Assembly: GCF_014356525.2 (NCBI RefSeq)
Contig: NC_052511.1
Location: 34,811,121-34,875,120, forward strand
Length of the DNA stretch: 64,000 nucleotides
Source: Nilaparvata lugens
Taxonomy: Eukaryota; Arthropoda; Insecta; Hemiptera; Delphacidae
Direction of reading: 5' to 3'
Shown here: positions 1 to 12,300 of the stretch, in pieces
Layout of the letters: every line of letters starts with the position of its first letter
Position numbering within the stretch: position 1 is the first letter of the stretch
Notes under the pieces: generated by a model
What the model was told of the DNA's origin: nothing
Databases searched by the model: none
Seen by the model: the letters and a program-made list of their open reading frames with translations, nothing else
Position numbers and translations under genes: made by a program

Positions 1-374
1 ATCCAGAGCTGGTTGGTGTAGTGCTGCGACTGCGAGGTGGGTGCCTCGTCGAACACGCTCGACCCATCCTCGTGACGGCTCGCTCCCTCTCTGTCGCCTC
101 GCTGCCTGTTGCCTGACCCCACTTCTTCAGCGTCACCTGCTTTGTCCGGTGACTGGTCTTCTGCGGAGGGACAGGTCACTTCCTCAGCGTCGCCTGCCTT
201 GTCCGGCGACTGGTCCTCCGAGGAGGGACTGGTCACCTCAGCCTGAGTGGTCGACTCACCGCCCGATGAGAGCAGCTTCTCGGTGAGGGGCAGTGGGGGA
301 GGGAGAGGGTGGTCTTTGTTCGACACCAGCCTTCCTAGCAGGTCGTTGCCGGTTCCGCAGTGACTGGGACTGCT
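1..374 (-). CDS. MCT-like exon 7 (acidic loop with internal repeat), runs off the window
   Basis: The acceptor is gtgtaacag|AGCAGT at 374. The frame stays open for all 124 codons to the window edge. The peptide is Ser/Glu/Asp-rich and hydrophilic and contains a direct protein repeat: [14 protein letters not shown] occurs twice about 22 residues apart. This fits the poorly conserved TM6-TM7 loop. TM7 should follow left of base 1. Confidence 0.72.
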
Positions 375-3300
375 CTGTTACACAAAACAATCCAAATTCA
401 ATTAAAATCTATTTGCCAATCATTTGTAATAATTTTTATGAATTGAATTAACCTTATTTCTCTAATTTTAAAATATTCTTTACAGTATCATCAACAGTCC
501 TATGCCGTAAAACTAAACAATTTTTATAAATATGATTAACCTAATTTCTTTAATTTCAAAATATTCATTACAGTATCATGAACAGAATTACGTCCCATGT
601 TGTAAGACTAAACAATTTATATAAATTTAATTAACCTAATTTCTTCAATTTTAAAATATTATTTATTACATTATCATCAACAGAATTACGTCCCGTGCTG
701 CAAGACTATCTTATTTCTATTAATAATATTGTAGATAATTTTGTTCAAGAATGTCTCTATATTTTCTATTGTTAAGTGACAATACTATTGGTATAGTAAA
801 TTGTAATCTTTGATTAGAAAAAAATTCAATTTTAATTTTGAGAAAAATATGTTATTCAAAAGACTTATTTCAATAAGTTGTTGAAGTTAGAGCAAACATT
901 TTTTGGTAAAACATGATAGATTTTCCCAAAATGTCTCAACAAACATATTTATCAAACACTGATAAAGTATGAAATAAGCTTTTGAAACAATGCACTTCTA
1001 AAGTTGCGTACATTAACTAACTTCGCCTAATGTAATTATGGATTTTTTTACTTCATCTACACAAAGGTTAAATGTTTGTCACAGAAATACTGTGGCTATT
1101 GAATAATATTTTATTATGTCTGAACAAACAATTTACCATCGTGTGTCTCATAATTTGAAAGCTTTGAATTTCTTGAGAAACATGCTTGTCACAGATGTTT
1201 ATTAATTTATTTATTCATTTACAAACAATATAACTTTACAAGTGATATAAGTTTGATAACAACGGGCATGATAGCCCAAAACTATTTCCTGTCTAAATGA
1301 ATTGTTATGTTTAAAATATATTTTTTGAGTGTGATCGCAGCTTTAGAAATGTTTTACTATCTTCTACTAATTTCAACTTGTAACTTATTCTGCATGAGTA
1401 GGAATGTATTAAAGACTGAATATTTATGTGTAGGTACCTGTAGGCCCTCCCTGAGCGCACCGCTATCGCTGAAGCTACGCGATGAGATGAGCAGCGATGG
1501 ATAGTTGTGTAGAAGCAGTGCGTAGAGCTGCCGCTGCAAGGCCAGCTTCTCGAGCACCTAAATTATTGAAAATTGAAATTTATTCATAACACTCACAAAT
1601 TAAGAACAAAAATGAATGAATTCAACAAATCAGTACAATAATTTTGAAAAAATAATAAACTAGATAATAAATAGATATATATAATAAATTGTATAAGTTT
1701 AATTTAGTTTTTGGATCTAATTTTTTCAAAGTAGCTCCTCAATATTTTACATCTTTTTAGTGCTTATTGAGTGCGATTAGGTTATTTCAAAATTTTATGT
1801 TTATAAGACAGGTGTTTATATCAAAAACTGGACAAGTGAGGGAAGCCTAACCTACTTTTTGAAGTGTGTCTTCGCCTAAATTTGGAAGAGAAAATAACTC
1901 AATGATTGCCTTAGTATCTAGCGATTTTCAGTGTTGTTTGGTACATAAATGAATGAAATTACCTCTAATGGTACTCGCTCGCCGTTGCGCACGAATGTGG
2001 GCAAGTGCACCAGCGATGAGCACATGCGCTGCGTTCCTCCCCCATCGCAGTCCTCGTCCTGGCCTTTGCCAGCACCGCCACCACCCAGCACAGCGTCGTC
2101 CGTCGTCGAGTCGGTTGGAGAGGCGAAACCTAGCAACGCAAACAGGAGGTCACTGGATGAGAAATAATAGAAAATACCAAGAGATATTTAATTGGAATCA
2201 AAATTGAAGAACAATTTCATAATTGAAAGAATAAGACGTTGATGTTGTCAATACCACTGTATTTATTCAAAAATTAATTCATATTACAGAACCAGGTTTC
2301 ATGGTAACACCGAAAAAAATTGAATTTGAATAACACCTACCACATCTTCAGCTGTGAAGATGTGGTAGGTGTTGCCATGAAACCTGGTTCTGGAATATAA
2401 ATTATTTTTTGTACAAATTAAAGTGGTATTAATAACATCAACGTCTTATTCTTTCAATTATGGAGAAATACCACAACATCTCTTATCATACAATCGAACT
2501 TATTTCAATCAATTAAAGGTTTCCTTCCAATTATTTCAATGATAGGCCTAGTGTTATGTTGTGTCGTGGTATTGCAACTCTGAACGCATACTAATATATT
2601 ATCAACAGCAATTGGACAGTACGGTTATGGCTAGGGTACTGAAGACAATCAATCAGAGTACTCAAGACGTCTTTAATCAGCACTTAATCACGGTTAAACA
2701 TTTCATAAAATGTTAGGTTCAATTCAGCCACAAAAAATAACTTTAAATTAGATTATTAAAAGCTCAATCCAATCTGTATAAGGAAATGCAATAAAATTTA
2801 AAGTTACCTTTCTGCATATTTATCTAGATCAGTGGTTCCCAATAAGTGGTCCGCGAAAGCTCTGGTATAGTGGTCCGCAAGGAGCCCGAGGGGAAAAATT
2901 GATGTTTCAAGTTTGATTAGTGTTTTAAAAATTATCTTCATTGGTCTATATTACAGTATAATTAATTCCCCTTCGAAAATGTTAGGATATACCAAACTCA
3001 TCGTAAGTTCAAAATATGTTACCAATCAGTAAAAGAAGTGATATGTTCCAAATTTCCAATACATAAGTTAGGATTATAAAGGTTTTTTGGAATCTTACTA
3101 GCGGATTTGTACCACATGATCGAGCTAGCCAATCAAAAGCGTGGCAGCTAATGGTCATACTCTTTGATTATGGAGTTACTGTAGTATCAGCTATCGTCTA
3201 AACTTAATACTTGATGTCTTTGTCGAGGACTGGATTCTAGATAGACAGTGTCACAAACAAATACTGGTTGTTAGCTAGAAAAATGTTGGTAAGTTGGTTG

Positions 3301-6300
3301 GTATAGAAATTATACCAAGTATATAGTCTAGAAATTCTCTTAAGTTATAAAATGGATTCTTTTTCAGCCAATTCTTTACCACTAATTTAAAGCTTTTTTC
3401 TTGCAAATTTCTTATTGCTATGGGGAGTTTATTAAACATTACATGCCTCTGATACATATGACTCCTATGAGTTCTAGACAATCTTACATAGGGTGTGAGA
3501 AGGTCACCGTTTTGTCTGGTATTGTAATTATGGTTAGCCTATCACTATTTTGAAGATAATTTCCCAAATTGTTTCTCACCTGGATTAGATTGTAGTAAAT
3601 ATACAATGAAGTCACAGTCATTATACCAAATTTAATAAAACTCTCTACAGGAATCTCTTTGCTGCAGGTAAGCAATAATTCTGATTACTTTTTTCTGTAG
3701 TATTAACACCCTTCCTGCATTGCTGCTGTTCCCCCACAGCATAACTCCATAACTGATGAGTGAGTGGAACAGGCCAAAATAGGTCATCAGTAGTGTTTGA
3801 GTACCTACGCAATATTTTAACTTCCTTATAAGATAGACTACTCTTGAAATTTTCCTGCATACAAAATCCACTTGCTCTTTCCATGTTAACATATTGGTCT
3901 GGCCAGAGAATTCGAACTGTAGCGCCAAAATCCCAGACTGCAGTTCTGCCAATAGCAGGCTTGTTTGCGCCAGCGCAGATCGTCCTGCTGTTTTGACCTT
4001 GTCGAGTTAAAAAGCCCCAGTCAATCTTGTCTTGTCACCCCGTTGTTGTGCAAGATCAAATTTGTATTTTGTCATGTAATTTCGATCGGAAATTTCTTGT
4101 AAATAATTTTTTGAGTGTAGTGTGTGTGAATTATGAATATAACAGCGTAAATAGTGTTGAATTGAATTAATTTGAATCGGATTTGAATTTATAAAGAATC
4201 CAGTTTGAGCTTTGTTCGAAACACAGTGCATGGCTTGCAAGTTGAACGCGAAAATACAGCCCGGAAGCCAAACCTGTCTTATTCCCAGATTTCATCCCAC
4301 CCTGAACCTGATCAAAACACCTAATAAAGGCTTCGAAGGGCAAGTAGACAAGATTGGATTGAATCTGGTGAGTTTTTGCTCTTTTTTTATTGTTCATTAA
4401 TGCAGAGTTTAACTGTACAAATAACCTGGCTCAAATTGAAGATTAAATTTTGCCCCTTGTTTGTATTTGATTATTTGAATAGTAAATTACAGTCCTCTGG
4501 TAGCTCTAGCCTGAGCTTTGTTCAGAACATTTCTTGATCCTGCCAGGCCGTGATGAATTTAAATTTGTAATTTGTTGATTAATTCACACACATTGGATTT
4601 AAGCAGTTTCGTATTTGTCCAATGTTGGCATGTTGAGAATGGTCTGATCTATGCTCAACTTAAGTTTGTTGTAGCCTTGTTCTAGAGCAAGGTTTCTTGT
4701 CAATTTGTATTTGTCTGAAATTAAATTTATTTCAGTTAAAATTGTAATTTTCCTGAAACTAGGCGCATTGTGCTCTTTTTCTCAGGAATTTGTTTGTTTG
4801 TTGGAGTTTTGTATTGTCCATTTTTATTCATGTTAGTGAAGGTTAATCACCAGCATGAATTTGTTTGTTCAATTCAACAAGTTATCGTTTGTTTGTGAGT
4901 TGTTGGAAGAACATTATCTAATCATATAGTTTTGTCTTCAGCAATAACTTATCTTGTGAATTGATAATCAAAGTTTAACTTTGATAACTTACTAGTCGTG
5001 ATTCTTCATTTCATCTAGTTTTTGAACTCATTCTTGTTGTATTGTCTGTTGTTTGTATTGTCGGGGCTGAATTGTTTTGTGTATGAGTTCAAGTTGGAGG
5101 AAAAATTCCTCCATCCACATCACTAACAGCTGTCGCCGAACGCAGACTGCTGACTTTGGAGAGACGACTAGAGTTTGACAGCAATACTCGTATTTCATAT
5201 CATGAAATATTGATCGATTACCTACGTCAGGGTCACATGTCGTTTGTAGCAGATCAGACAGACCGAGGTGGTTACTAAATACCGCATCACGCCATCGTGA
5301 AAGCAAGCAGCACTACCACGCCCATCCGAATTGTATTTGATGCTGGTTCCAGAACATCATCGGGTTTGTAATTGAACCAGATTCTTCATGCTGGTCCCAA
5401 ATTGCAGACTGACATTTTTGTTTTGTTAGTTAATTTTCGTTTGTTCCCAATCGCACTAAATGCCGACATTAAACAAATGTATCGACAGATATTAGTGGAG
5501 GATTCCTGCCGTCGTTATCAGCGTGTATTGTGGAGATTTTCGCCGGAGGATCCGATCGAAATTTATCAGCTCAATTGTGTTGTTTTTGGTGTTTCAAGCT
5601 CTCCATATTTGGCGCTTCGCACCGTCCACCAGCTTGTAGAGGAGGATGGAGATCGTTTTCCAGCAGCCAAGGTCACCAACCTAGTACTGATCTGTTTCAG
5701 TTTTCAGTCAAGAGTGGTGAGGTCGTCGCTACTAAGCGTTCTATTCTGTCAGTGATGGCTCGTATCTATGATCCACTTGGTCTCTTGTCACCGTTTACAT
5801 TATTTCTAAAATGTCTTGTCCAGAAACTGTGGAAATTAGGAGTGGATTGGGACGAGAAGCCGCCTGAGTCTATCTGCACTCTTTAGGAGAATTGCCAAAA
5901 AGAGTTGCCTCTATTGTTGAAATTTGCTGTTCCACGTCACGTTGGTTTGTTTCAGGATTCTCACATCAGTTTGATTGGTTTTTGTGACGCATCATTGTCT
6001 GGTTATGGTGCAGTTATCTATGTGAAGTCGCAGAAGGAGAGCAAGGAGCCAAGAGTTGTATTATTGTGTTCAAAGTCCAAGGTAGCACCATCTAAAGTTG
6101 TTTCAATACCTCGTTTGGAGTTGTGTGCGGCACTCTTGTTGGCAGAACTCATGAATTCAGTAGTCACTATTATTAGTGAACGTTGTCATGTGTCTCGTAT
6201 TGTCGCACTCTCTGATTCTACAGTCACCTTGTGTTGGATTCATGCTCCATCCGCGAAATGGCAAACTTTTGTTGGTAATCGCGTCGCAAAAATACAGGAT

Positions 6301-9300
6301 TCTTGTATACAGGAGTGGATGCATGTTGCCGGAATTGAAAATCCCGCTGACTGTTTGTCTAGAGGTTTATCACCAGTTGAGCTTGTGAACTTTCCGTTGT
6401 GGCTCTCAGGTCCATCATGGATAGCAGAGGACGAATGCGATTGGCCCGTCCGAACTCAAATGGAAGAGATCGTGGATCCACCGGAGGCGAAAAAACCGTC
6501 AGTGTTGACAGTCACAAAATCTCCTGATTGTAACAGCAATGCAGTATATTCATTGATTGGTCGTTGTTCGGATTATGGTCGTCTTTTGAGAATTGTAATT
6601 CTTGTTCTCAAATTCTTACGAATCTTACCCCAATCAGAGGAATCAGATTTCGATGTTGCTGAGAGGTATCTATGTAAAGTGGTACAGAAGATACATTTTT
6701 CATCTGAATTTGTGCAATTAGAGAAGGGAGAGGATTGTTCTATGCGCCTACGTCGCCTGTCTCCATTCATTGATAAAGGTGTGATTCGCGTCGGCGGTCG
6801 TTTGTCTCATGCTGGACTTGAATTTGAGACTTGTCATCAGATGATCTTACCAAAATCCGACGCTTTCGTATCGATGTTAATTGATTATCATCACAAGAAG
6901 AATTGTCATGCTGGACCTTCGTTATTGTTGTCCTTGATCAGACAGGAATTCTGGATACTGTCTGCTCGCTCTATTATTCGTATTTGTGTCTTTAAGTGTA
7001 ATCGTTGTTTCCGTGTTCGACCTAGTAATAATGCAATTATATCCACTCCCAACTCAATAGTTGTTGTGCTTGTTGCATTTTTTTTGTGTTGTTTTTTTGG
7101 TGTTGGTGTTTTGTTCTTTTTGGCATGTCTGGATTTTTTTCCTTTCTGTGGGTTTTTTCAGTTTTTGTAACTTGGCTGAAAAATAGTTTTTCAGAGGCGG
7201 GGGTCTGGCCAGAGAATTCGAACTGTAGCGCCAAAAATCCCAGACTGCAGTTCTGCCAATAGCAGGCTTGTTTGTGCCAGCGCAGATCATCCTGCTGTTT
7301 TGACCTTGTCGAGTTAAAAAGCCCCAGTCAATCTTGTCTTGTCACTTCGTTGTTGTGCAAGATCAAATTTGTATTTTGTCATGTAATTTCGATCGGAAAT
7401 TTCTTGTAAATAATTGTTTGAGTGTAGTGTGTGTGAATTATGAATATAACAGCGTAAATAGTGTTGAATTGAATTAATTTGAATCGGATTTGAATTTATA
7501 AAGAATCCAGTTTGAGCTTTGTTCGAAACACAGTGCATGGCTTGCAAGTTGAACGCGAAAATACAGCCCGGAAGCCAAACCTGTCTAATTCCCAGATTTC
7601 ATCCCACCCTGAACCTGATCAAAACACCTAATAAAGGCTTCGAAGGGCAAGTAGACAAGATTGTATTAAATCTGGTGAGTTTTTGCTCTTTTTTTATTGT
7701 TCATTAATGCAGAGTTTAACTGTACAAATAACCTGGCTCAAATTGAAGATTAAATTTTGCCCCTTGTTTGTATTTGATTATTTGAATAGTAAATTACAGT
7801 CCTCTGGTAGCTCTAGCCTGAGCTTTGTTCAGAACACTTATTATCTAAATATAAACCTAACAATTTGACTGATCTATTCTCACAAACATTGTTCGCCAAT
7901 GAAAAATATATATTCTCAATCTTATCATTATTAATTGCTAATCTATTAGATTCAAACCAGGCCGTAGACAATTGGATACTCTCTATCAACCTTGCTGTAA
8001 CGTCTTCCTGTCTTTTTTGAGAGCACATCAATGATGTGTCGTCTGCATACAGTATTGGTAGACAATTATTAGATGATACACTACAATGAAAGTCATTAAT
8101 GAATATTAGAAATAGGAATGGGCCCAATATCGACCCTTGAGGTACTCCTGCTATCACCTTTACAACTTCTGACTTCTTACTGTTTATAATTACAACTTGT
8201 CTCCTATTTTGCAGATAAGACATGATTACATTTAGCTCACTGCCCAAGATACCATAGTGGCGTAATTTATTCTCTAGAATAGTGTGTGATATGCAGTCGA
8301 ATGCTTTTTGTAAATCTATTAGACACACACCTGCAATTAACTTATTCTCAAATCCTATTAACAACAGTCTCAACGGCTGTTATGGTAGAATGTTTCGGTC
8401 GGTAACCATATTGATGTTCATAGAGTAATACACAACTTTTTGTGAGAATATATTCCAACAGATTTTCAAGATACACAAAGAAAGTCTTTATATCAGAGTT
8501 CGGAGTCCTGTATACATTTATTACAATAATAGAATTCTCAATAAGCTTGATGGCTGAAGCCTCACATAGAAAATCAGTGCAAAGATTGGCTACGTCGATA
8601 ACTTCAAAAATTTTATTTTTCTTAACATATATGGACGATCCCCCGTGTGACTGTGGTGGCTCTCTACAATAGAAACTAGCAAGCACGTAATTAGATGGCA
8701 CATAACAATCTATTTCATCTCTCACACTCCAGTGTTCACACATACATAAAACATCCACTGGTTTGTTTACAAGTTCAGCTTCTATCATACTCAATTTATT
8801 TCTGATGGATTGTATATTAATATGAAGAATAAATAATTCCAATTTATTAATAGAAATATTTGAATGTTGCACCTATCAGCACCACCTTTGAGATTGTTAC
8901 GGTTATAAACTGGAATCTTATATGAATCACTTGTCGAAATGGCAACATCAGTCACAGTTTGTGTGCATACAGGCGTAGTAATCGAATCAGACCTTCGCTC
9001 CTCTACTCTTCTGAAAAAGAACCATGTTGGGGAGTAATAGGAGGAAATGAACTCAAATATGTGAAATGATCATTCACACATTCTACAATCCTATCACTCA
9101 CGTATTTTTTCCCAAGTATATTCAAATGCATACCATGGCCTGTGAAGAATCTTCGTCCTAAATCACTTATGTCTATAAACTTCACATGTGAAAACCGCTG
9201 ACATATTTTCAACATTGCCTTATTAGTTTCTCTTATTGCCAAATTGACGCAAGACCAGCCTGGCAGGTCGTATCGAAGAGGAATCGAAAAAACAAGTACA

Positions 9301-12300
9301 TTTGTTTTATGCATTGCCGCCAAACTCCGCCTTAGTGCTATAAGAACATCTTTAGCCTCATTCTTACTAACGTCATTTGAGTCTGCTTGAAATACTACAA
9401 AGTCCTTCGCACCAAAATCATCAAAATTATTGGGTAAGACGTCCCGGAATTTTGCACCCGGCTTTAAGAAAGAGGTAAAATTGTAGCTGTTATTCTTCTC
9501 AAATTCTCTTCGCACATTTCTCCCTTGGCTATCAGCGTAATGATGTACTTTAGCCTCACAAGTGGTAGACCTACCAGAATCAGATTCCTTAGATCGATTT
9601 TTGGACTTTCGATTTGATAACCTTCTATAACAATTTTTAGAGTTTCCTTTTTCCGACTGAATTTCTCTATGCTTTCCTGACTCAACATACAAATCATCAT
9701 GCAGTGTCCTCCATTTATTTGTTTCTTTCCGCTCCACATCTCCTTCATTTCTCAAAACTAAGTTATCCGCCTCTAATGCTTCTATAGACGTAGACATTGA
9801 CTGCACTCTTTCCAATAAAGATTTATTTTCGTTCTTCCGTGTCGTGATTATTTGATTTGAACTTTCACACTCACGCTGAATTTCAGATTTCAATTGTTCT
9901 ATTTCTAATTTTAAATCCCTTACCACATTTATAAGGTCGTCTCTTTGTTGTAAGAGTTCTAAATCACGTATACTGCAAGTGTCGTCATCCCTAACAGTTC
10001 TAATGTTAGGTGTATTAACACCCATCTCTCGCGATTTTGGTGTCTCGACATCGCTAAGAGTTATCGCGTTAGGTTTATTAACTCCCATCTCTCGTGATTT
10101 TGGAGTCGATAACAATTCAAGTTTCTTACTCGTCGATTTTGAGGGAGTAGTCTCTATGCTTGCAACTCGTGACTCTGAGTTGACATCCACAATTGAATGA
10201 TTATGAGTTCCCGAATTTCACATAACTTTGTTCATACTACTGTTTGTTTTCATGGAAGCAGAACATCCAAACGTTAGACATCGCCATGAAACTTGTCCAT
10301 TTGCTAAATCCCGATCCCTTCTATAACTGTAACCGTCTACCTTGATTGCTTTATTACCTGTTTTTGTTTTAAAATTTTGAATCGACATGGTTATATTGAA
10401 AAGTTAACAAGTAAGCAAGAAACAAAATAAGAAGCGTTTATTTGAAAAACCGGAGGATTCGCGGGCTATCTGTTGATTGGCTAAATGTTGTTTATCTAGA
10501 AGACCGTTCAAAGCAATAATTTTATCTGCGCTACAACACTGCTATCTAATTTTGATAAGGCAATCCTACTCGGGGATGGGCTGCTGACCTAATCGGGTAG
10601 AATTAGTCTAGAGATGCCAGCACCCAATTACGCCGCTCTCTCCCGAGAGTCGAGCAGTTACAACCTGAGCTTGGAAAGCCGTCGTCAAGGAAACGAAACG
10701 TAAACAACAATACAGATGATAATAACACGATATCGGAACAAAGTCACTAACGGCTGACGTCAGTTTGAATACACGCAATTATTATCGAAACTCAAGACTG
10801 TGCCGGCATACAATGATGAAGCTAAAAGTGCGGTTAGAAAACAAGTTAATGTCATCAAATGTGATATTAGTGGTATTGCTAGACTGTGAGCTATAATTAG
10901 TTTTCATGTTATATATTATATTGTAATATGTATTTCAAATTTATATTTTGTTGACGAAGCCTATTGCATTGATGTTTATATGTTTAATGGCAAATAAAAT
11001 TCTTATTCTTATAGAAGGCAGTGACGAAGCAGAGAATGGGCAACGATGTTCTCCTATCCATTGGGCCTCACTATAGTTGGAAAAAATATGTGAAAATACT
11101 AACTGGGCCTCTGCAGCAACCGCCTGAGCTCGTCGACACTGGGCACAGAGGCGGGCAGTTGTTGAGCGCCGCCACCTGGAGCGCTGTTCACCGAGCCTGA
11201 GTCATCAGTGTTGGCGCGCATGCGCTGCTGTCTGCGGCGTCGCTTGCGCAGGTTCTTCTGCGCATTAGCCTTGGTCCAGGCGAGGTCGCGCATGAGGGCG
11301 CCACACACGCACAGGTTGAGGAAGAAGCCGGCCAGGATGAGCGTGGTGCCTCGCCACCCGTATTCTCCCAGCAGGAACTGGGTCACCGGCGCGAACACGA
11401 ACGTCCCTGCAACCAACACATTGCTTTATTCAACAGGAATGCATGATGACGAAGACTCAGTTGCACAAAAGCCTGTAACATTTTTACCGTGATTAATTAC
11501 CACAAGAACCAATCAGAGAAGCCTTTAAAAAATCTTCTCTGGTTGGTTCTGATAGCATTTAATCATGATTGAAACTTAACAGACTTTTGTGCAACCGGAC
11601 CAACCGCAAGTAGAAGTGCAAATATTATTTATTAATTAATTTTATATAATAAGTTAAAATGGATTCAAAGGTCGGACGGCTGTCGGACCGTAGGCTATTT
11701 ACTTCTCTTCACACTGGAAGAAAACTTTACTACACACAATGAGTCGATCGAATAGAAACTGGAATCTAGAGAATAGCAACTAGTCATTGGTTCTGGCTAT
11801 ACAGATAAGATTATACAGTTGAAACGAATCCTAGCATCACTTCAATCGACCTATTATGTATTTATCTAAACACGAGGGTTATTCAAAAAGTGAGTTCTCA
11901 CCGATTCCACTGCCACAGACAGACAATCCGGTGGCAAAGGAGCGTTTGCGGTCGAAATAGTAGGCAACAATGACAACGGCTGCAACATAGCAGAGCGACA
12001 GGCCGAAACCGGCAATGACGCCGAATGTCAGAAAAAGCATCTCCATCGAGTTGGAGAAGGAGGAGATGATGAAACCGGTTGCAGCCAGCACTCCGCCCAC
12101 AATGCTGACGCGGCGACAGCCATAGCGGTCGGTGAGAAAACTGGCAACAGGGCCGGACAGCAGCGGCATCGCCATGAATAGTGATCCAATCCAAGCCGTC
12201 TTGCTCTTGCCTTCGCCAAAGTAGTGAAGGAACTCGACGAAGATCACCCCGAACGAGAACGTCACTCCATCGGCGATAAGGTTTACCTGCGCAGAACAAA

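Larger units (their letters stand above)
3895..7836 (+). mobile_element. BEL/Pao LTR retrotransposon, defective
   Basis: Two 635/636-bp LTRs (3895-4529 and 7201-7836) flank 2.67 kb with pol remnants. Proposed target duplications are catat at 3890-3894 and cttat at 7837-7841, one mismatch apart. The split LINE frame supports these limits. A purine-rich tract, gaggcgggg, precedes the right LTR. Gag, protease and the integrase core are missing. The element inserted into the LINE ORF2 of the MCT intron, in opposite orientation to both. Confidence 0.88.
3270..10790 (-). mobile_element. CR1-like LINE with esterase-type ORF1, split by a BEL element
   Basis: In order on the minus strand: a GC-richer 5' leader (about 10790-10200), ORF1 (10190-9003), a shortened ORF2 (8875-7842), the BEL/Pao insertion (7836-3895), and the rest of ORF2 (3889-3270). 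Reading across the insertion joins GLYLDNK to LTWKEQV, as expected for one original ORF2. No terminal poly(A) or microsatellite tail is evident at the 3' end. The element lies in the 9 kb MCT intron and is dead. Confidence 0.7.

Noticed and set aside
41..286. Plus-strand Arg/Pro-rich ORF at the left edge
   Set aside because: It is the antisense shadow of MCT exon 7, which has an acceptor, correct phase and a full-length open frame.
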